Shown here: positions 5,628 to 9,549 of the stretch, piece after piece | Position numbering within the stretch: position 1 is the first letter of the stretch | Layout: every line of letters begins with the position of its first letter | Assembly (NCBI GenBank): GCA_027067085.1 | Contig: JAMOMM010000331.1 | Span: 1-9,549, forward strand | From: Hyphomicrobiales bacterium | Lineage (GTDB): Bacteria; Pseudomonadota; Alphaproteobacteria; Rhizobiales; Aestuariivirgaceae | Direction of reading: 5' to 3' | Length of the DNA: 9,549 nucleotides | The notes under the pieces: model-generated | Seen by the model: only the letters and a program-made list of their open reading frames with translations | Database searches by the model: none | Told to the model about the DNA's origin: nothing | Position numbers and translations under genes: made by a program

Positions 5628-6716
5628 GTGTTAAAAAAAATTGCAAAACTACTTGGACTGATTATTGTCGCGGGCATTGGCTATTTGTTATTATGGCCCG
5701 TGCCGATTGATCCGAAGGTTTGGGACGCGCCCAAGAACGCAGGTTATGTTGGCACCTTCGCCCCCAATACCAAACTTGGCAATTTAAAAACCATCTCGGT
5801 TGATCCTTATCACGGACCAGAAGATGCGGCCGTTGGCCCTGATGGTATGGTTTATGCCAGCGTTAAAGATGGCAAAATTTTAAAAATTGACCCTGCTAGT
5901 GGCAAGACCACTGTGTTTGTTGAATCTGGCGGTCGCCCGCTCGGGGTTGAGTTCGGGCCTGATGGAATGCTTTATTTTACCGATTCTAAGAAAGGTGTTT
6001 TCCGTGTTTCTATGGATGGGAAACTGGAATTGCTGACGGATCAAATTACGGGTGGCAAAAAACTTGTCTATGCCAATGATATTGATATTGCCGCCGATGG
6101 CACGGTTTATTTCAGTCATTCATCATCAAAATTTGGCGCGGCAACAGTTGGTACTTATGAGTCTTCATTGCTCGACCTGATGGAGCACGGCCATTATGGC
6201 GAAGTGTTTAAATGGGACCCAAAAACCAAAGAAACCACTAAGGTTGCTGGTGGGTTTAGTTATGCCAACGGCCTTGCGCTTTCAAAAGACGATGACTATT
6301 TGGTCGTGGCCTCAACGGGTGAATACAAGGTCGATAAAATTTGGCTAAAAGGTGAAAAAGCTGGTCAGAAAGAAACCATCATCACTAACTTTCCGGGGTT
6401 TCCTGATAATATCAACCCAGCCGCCGATGGCACGTTTTGGATTGGTCTTGTGTCGCCACGCTCTGATCCGATTGATGATCTAGCTGGCAAACCATTTGTC
6501 CGCAAAATTGTTCAGCGCTTACCCGCCTTTATGCGCCCCAAAGCCACGCGCTATGGCTTTATTGTCCGCTTTGATGGCAACGGAAAAATCATTGAACAGT
6601 TGCAAGACCCAAGCAAAAGTTATGGCATGACAACAGGGGCTGCCGAAGGGCTGAAAGGTCAATTGATCGTCACATCTTTGTTTGAAAAATCCCTCGGCCT
6701 ATTAGAGCGAAAATGA
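5628..6716 (+). CDS. Membrane-anchored strictosidine-synthase-like/SMP-30 beta-propeller protein
   Basis: A 362-residue protein. An uncleaved-looking N-terminal anchor (about 4-25, LLGLIIVAGIGYLLLWPVP) is followed by a six-bladed propeller with repeated PDG-x-[VL]-Y motifs: GPEDAAVGPDGMVYA (63-77), GRPLGVEFGPDGMLYFTD (102-119) and YANDIDIAADGTVYFSHSSS (148-167). YANGLALS (212-219) and GFPDNI (257-262) complete the Str_synth/SGL signature. The family includes gluconolactonases, paraoxonase-like esterases, plant strictosidine synthase and animal APMAP. Glu65, Asn150, Asn214 and Asp260 are candidate calcium/metal ligands by analogy with SMP-30. The catalytic domain probably faces the periplasm. 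Substrate is unknown; a lactonase or esterase activity is the safest guess. The stop overlaps the start of the next gene (ATGA). Confidence 0.87.
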   Translation: MLKKIAKLLGLIIVAGIGYLLLWPVPIDPKVWDAPKNAGYVGTFAPNTKLGNLKTISVDPYHGPEDAAVGPDGMVYASVKDGKILKIDPASGKTTVFVESGGRPLGVEFGPDGMLYFTDSKKGVFRVSMDGKLELLTDQITGGKKLVYANDIDIAADGTVYFSHSSSKFGAATVGTYESSLLDLMEHGHYGEVFKWDPKTKETTKVAGGFSYANGLALSKDDDYLVVASTGEYKVDKIWLKGEKAGQKETIITNFPGFPDNINPAADGTFWIGLVSPRSDPIDDLAGKPFVRKIVQRLPAFMRPKATRYGFIVRFDGNGKIIEQLQDPSKSYGMTTGAAEGLKGQLIVTSLFEKSLGLLERK

Positions 6717-7333
6717 GCGCCAAACGTGTCACCGAGATAGATAGGCTTTGCGCTGAAATTTCAAAATGTACTTTGTGCAAAGCTCATCTGCCCGATGATG
6801 TTTACCCCGTCATTCGCGCCGATGAACGGGCTGGGATATTGATTGCAGGTCAAGCGCCCGGGCGCGTGGTTTATGAAACAGGATTGCCCTTTAAAGATAA
6901 GTCAGGTGATCGTTTGCGGGATTGGCTGGGCGTTACCGAACAAGAGTTTTACGACAAAAGTAAGTTTGCTTTTTTGCCAATGGGTTTGTGTTTTCCTGGC
7001 TCCTTAACAAGTTCTGCAACAGGAAAAGGGAAATCAGGAGACTTACCGCCGCGACCCGAATGCGCTCAAACTTGGCATCAACCTGTTTTAGCCGCGCTGC
7101 CAAATATCAAACTGGTCATCACCGTTGGCCAGTATGCTATTAAATATCATATCGGGAAAAACGCCAAAAAAACGCTCACCCAAACGGTACAAAGTTGGCG
7201 CGATTACTGGCCAAGTATCATACCTATCCCGCACCCCAGCCCTCGCAACAACATTTGGTTAGCGAAAAACCCTTGGTTTGAAACAGACGTTTTACCGGCG
7301 CTTAAACAAGGTGTACGAGAAAGTTTTCAATAA
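6713..7333 (+). CDS. Uracil-DNA glycosylase superfamily protein with predicted 4Fe-4S cluster
   Basis: A 206-residue COG1573-type protein. Cys19, Cys22, Cys93 and Cys117 match the CxxC...C...C spacing of the iron-sulfur cluster in family 4 UDGs. Motif GQAPGRVVYETGLPF (46-60) corresponds to family 4 GEAPGxxExxxGxPF, and HPSPRN (174-179) to the DNA-intercalation/uracil motif HPS. The first motif has Gln47 where classical family 4 has Glu, and lacks the second acidic pair, so this is a divergent branch and its base specificity is uncertain. RLRDWLG, PMGLCFPGS and PPRPEC are typical of that branch. The ATG lies in the ATGA overlap with the propeller gene, implying translational coupling, although no functional link is obvious. 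Confidence 0.87.
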   Translation: MSAKRVTEIDRLCAEISKCTLCKAHLPDDVYPVIRADERAGILIAGQAPGRVVYETGLPFKDKSGDRLRDWLGVTEQEFYDKSKFAFLPMGLCFPGSLTSSATGKGKSGDLPPRPECAQTWHQPVLAALPNIKLVITVGQYAIKYHIGKNAKKTLTQTVQSWRDYWPSIIPIPHPSPRNNIWLAKNPWFETDVLPALKQGVRESFQ

Positions 7334-7337
7334 CGAC

Positions 7338-7441
7338 TGGAGTCGTTCATGTTTTCACTGACCCAGAACACCTACTTAAATGATTCAAATTACGGCGTTT
7401 CATGCCCTGTTTGTGTTTCAAACAAAACATGAAGCGCTCTA
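7338..7441. repeat. Composite palindromic intergenic element, copy 3, between convergent genes
   Basis: Same orientation as copy 2, about 104 bp. The left end TGGAGTCGTTCATGTTTT and the right end (read inward on the other strand) TAGAGCGCTTCATGTTTT form the inverted termini. The major stem pairs 7395-7404 with 7428-7437 (one G-T pair), with an inner TGTTTG/CAAACA stem (7408-7413/7419-7424) around a 5-base loop. It starts 4 bases after the glycosylase stop and ends 22 bases from the stop of the convergent SIMPL gene, where it could serve as a two-way terminator. Confidence 0.85.
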
Positions 7442-7463
7442 CTGGGTAATTTGAATGCTACTT

Positions 7464-8207
7464 TTACTTTGTTTGATACGTCACCCGTGCGGTTACTTGT
7501 AATAACATAGAGCGCTTTGTGGCGCCGCGTTGGCCGCGATTATATGGGTCGGTGGTCGTTTTGCTCATCAACATGCCAAGCTCACGGTTTTGGTGCTGAG
7601 CTTTGGTTTTGGCTTGACGGGTTGCTTGGTCTAGCGCTTTTGCTTTTAACTCGGTAACGGCGGTATCCCATGCTTGTTTAGAAAACTTGTAGCGCATAGA
7701 GTTTATGCTTGTGACACGATTACCCGCAATTTTCGCAACATCAGCCAACACATCATCGCTGGCTTGAAAAACAAATTCAATGCTCATTGAGCCTTCAAAT
7801 GACGCTACGTTCTTCCGTTGGCCATTTACATAGCTCGAGCGGTTGCGATTATAAACGCGCAGATTAGATACTTGTGCATTTGAAACCTCGAAACCAGATG
7901 ATTTGATCGCATCTAGGATAGCTTTCTTTTTGGCATCAAGTGCTTGAACCGCATTGCCTGCATTATCGCTGTTGGCTTTAATGCCAACGCTGAGCACAAC
8001 TAAATCGGCACGAAGTTCGCTTGATACATTGGCGCGACCATACACTTGGCGGCCATAGCGGCGAATAGGTTTGCGCAGCATTTTACGTTTAAGTATTTCT
8101 GCAATATCGGGCTTTTTAAGAACTGGCTGTTCAGCCACAGCGCCCGTTGTTGTTAGGGTTAAGCCTGTTGCAATGACAACGCCGCCAAGAATGGATTTTA
8201 AAAGCAT
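7464..8207 (-). CDS. Secreted SIMPL-domain (DUF541) protein
   Basis: A 247-residue protein with a signal peptide (about 1-25, cleavage after GAVA). A basic linker (about 30-55) leads into a SIMPL/DUF541 domain from about residue 55 to the end. Supporting features are the early GRANVSSELRADLVVLSVGI segment, the NAVQALDAKKKAILDAIKSSG helix with the following VSNAQVSNLRVYNR, and a C-terminal strand VTARVTYQTK. SIMPL proteins are periplasmic or outer-membrane associated; members include E. coli YggE, linked to oxidative stress, and Brucella BP26, which forms oligomeric rings. Residues 30-55 are unusually Lys/Arg-rich. AGGAG 5 bases before the ATG supports the start. It follows the MFS gene by 97 bases with its own possible promoter. 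Confidence 0.85.
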   Translation of the reverse strand: MLLKSILGGVVIATGLTLTTTGAVAEQPVLKKPDIAEILKRKMLRKPIRRYGRQVYGRANVSSELRADLVVLSVGIKANSDNAGNAVQALDAKKKAILDAIKSSGFEVSNAQVSNLRVYNRNRSSYVNGQRKNVASFEGSMSIEFVFQASDDVLADVAKIAGNRVTSINSMRYKFSKQAWDTAVTELKAKALDQATRQAKTKAQHQNRELGMLMSKTTTDPYNRGQRGATKRSMLLQVTARVTYQTK

Positions 8208-8250
8208 GATCTCTCCTGAAATTACTAATTTTGGTTATGCTAACACCAAT

Positions 8251-8280
8251 AGATAAAGGCATTCCTAAACGTAACGTCAA
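8251..8280 (-). promoter_or_regulatory. Candidate sigma-70-type promoter for the SIMPL gene
   Basis: On the minus strand TTGACG (8280-8275) is followed after 18 bases by TTATCT (8256-8251). Transcription would begin near 8244, leaving a leader of about 35 bases with AGGAG before the ATG at 8207. The -35 is good and the -10 is mediocre. Confidence 0.38.
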
Positions 8281-8304
8281 AATTGAAGCGATTTCAGGGC
8301 AGCT

Positions 8305-9549
8305 TTATGCACTTTGTGTAAAAACGGTGACGGTTGGTTTGCGTTTTGTGGTTTGCCAAAGGATAAACCCGACGATAGCAATGTTTAAAAAATTCCACGC
8401 GATGCCATTTATGAAGGCTGCTTGATAGGACAAAGTTTGATCGAAAATCCACCCCGATAACCAGCCACCAAATGCCATGCCAAAGACTGTGGCCATAATC
8501 ACCAAGCCGACTTGTTCTCCCGCTATTTTGGCAGGTAAATATTCGCGCACAATCATCGCATAGCTGGGTACAATACCGCCTTGTGATAAGCCGAAAATAA
8601 GCGATACAACATAGAGCGAAACCAACCCATCAAACGGGATATATAAAAACAGCGCGATGCATTGCAACACAGAACCAAGGAGCAAGGTTTTAACCCCGCC
8701 AATATGATCGGCCAACCATCCAGACAATAAACGCGAGACAATACCGCCCGCTAACATCAACGATAACATTTGGCCGCCAACAGCAACGCCGTACCCTAAG
8801 TCGGCGCACAAAGCAACGATATGGACTTGCGGCATAGACATGGCAACGCAGCAGCCAACTCCTGCAATCGAAAGCAAAATAATTAAGGCGCGCGGCGAAA
8901 GGTTGGTCTGGCGCGTGACTGAATCTATTAAGCCCGTATTGCTGGTTTGGTGTGGAGGGCGTTTTTTCAGCGCAAAAGCAAGGGGCAACATAACAACCAG
9001 CAGAACGATAGCAATATAAGCATAAGCGGTGCGCCAGCCATCGGTGATTAAAACGTCATTTAAGAAAAACGGCCAAATGGTTCCCGCCAGATAATTGCCT
9101 GAAGCAATGGCGGCAATGGCGATACCACGGCGACGGTGAAACCAATGGGAAACATCGGCAATCAATGGGCCAAAGCCAACCGATGTAGCCACGCCAATTA
9201 ACGCCCCCTGTGCGATCGCAAATAACCAAAAATTATCGCTTATTGCTGCCAGTGCAAAACCTGCTGCTTGAACGATGGCGGCTAGAACCAGTGCTAAATA
9301 AATGCCAAAGCGATCAACAAACCGCCCGATCAACAAATTGCCAAAAGCAAAGCCAACCATGGTGGCTGAATAAGCAAGTGATGCATCGCCGCGATCAATG
9401 CCAAAATCTTTTTGTACCTGCGGCAACACTAAAATTATCGCCCACATGCCAATTGACCCAACGGTCGAAACCGCCACAGAAATCACCAACCGCCGCCATG
9501 AATATGGACTGTCGAGGGGTGACGATAACGTGCCTGAATTTGAGGGAGA
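8305..9549 (-). CDS. MFS transporter (5' end outside window)
   Basis: The frame is open to the right edge, giving 414 residues here; the true start lies beyond 9549. The in-frame TTG at 9489 is not a credible start, because the upstream codons read SPYSWRRLVISVAVS, which is the typical cytoplasmic lead into helix 1 of this transporter group. About twelve hydrophobic helices are visible. MFS motif-A-like loops occur as GRFVDRFG between helices 2 and 3 and GWLADHIGG in the second half. A central basic loop (KKRPPHQ) separates the two six-helix domains. The overall look is that of MCT/oxalate-formate-antiporter-like importers of organic acids, but the substrate cannot be assigned. It is followed by the SIMPL gene on the same strand. 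Confidence 0.88.
   Translation of the reverse strand, partial: SPSNSGTLSSPLDSPYSWRRLVISVAVSTVGSIGMWAIILVLPQVQKDFGIDRGDASLAYSATMVGFAFGNLLIGRFVDRFGIYLALVLAAIVQAAGFALAAISDNFWLFAIAQGALIGVATSVGFGPLIADVSHWFHRRRGIAIAAIASGNYLAGTIWPFFLNDVLITDGWRTAYAYIAIVLLVVMLPLAFALKKRPPHQTSNTGLIDSVTRQTNLSPRALIILLSIAGVGCCVAMSMPQVHIVALCADLGYGVAVGGQMLSLMLAGGIVSRLLSGWLADHIGGVKTLLLGSVLQCIALFLYIPFDGLVSLYVVSLIFGLSQGGIVPSYAMIVREYLPAKIAGEQVGLVIMATVFGMAFGGWLSGWIFDQTLSYQAAFINGIAWNFLNIAIVGFILWQTTKRKPTVTVFTQSA

Overview
The window looks like chromosomal DNA of an alphaproteobacterium, probably of the Hyphomicrobiales (Rhizobiales) type. The protein families point that way: a short RlpA-like protein, a PCu(A)C chaperone with the HTH variant, a DUF2946 protein ending in RAPPA, a MocR regulator divergent from an FMN split-barrel protein, and a COG1573-type DNA glycosylase. 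The intergenic palindromic elements with TAGAGC ends also resemble those common in that order. This is inferred from family resemblance, not from a marker gene. Base composition is moderate to slightly AT-rich throughout, and nothing suggests a phage, plasmid or genomic island.

Layout, left to right. Positions 1-410 (minus) hold the N-terminal part of a FAD-dependent oxidoreductase running off the left edge, preceded by a possible 18-codon leader ORF. The divergent gap to the next gene carries the first copy of an approximately 105-bp intergenic element. Two plus-strand genes follow: a secreted RlpA-like protein and a DMT-family exporter. Convergent to them are three minus-strand genes: a MocR-type PLP-dependent regulator, a DUF2946 protein and a PCu(A)C copper chaperone with a long Met/Lys/His-rich tail. 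DUF2946 and PCu(A)C together form a small copper-handling pair. Divergent from the MocR gene is a pyridoxamine-phosphate-oxidase-like (NimA-type) flavoprotein, the usual position of a MocR target. A repeat-dense spacer of about 260 bp follows. It leads into a translationally coupled pair: a membrane-anchored strictosidine-synthase/SMP-30-like beta-propeller and an Fe-S uracil-DNA-glycosylase-family protein. A third full element lies between this pair and a convergent SIMPL-domain secreted protein. The last gene is an MFS transporter running off the right edge.

Most genes are ordinary accessory or housekeeping genes, and I found no defence system, CRISPR array, prophage, transposase or RNA gene. 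The signals most worth attention are non-coding or sub-domain features. The first is a family of composite double-hairpin elements with inverted ends (three full copies and one half copy), whose stems differ between copies by paired, compensating changes. The second is the metal-binding tail on the copper chaperone. The third is a possible pair of alternative RNA hairpins between the two copper genes. The fourth is a short leader ORF with a strong ribosome-binding site upstream of the oxidoreductase. Several start codons were placed from ribosome-binding sites and family alignment, because the longest open frames begin at implausible upstream TTG or GTG codons.
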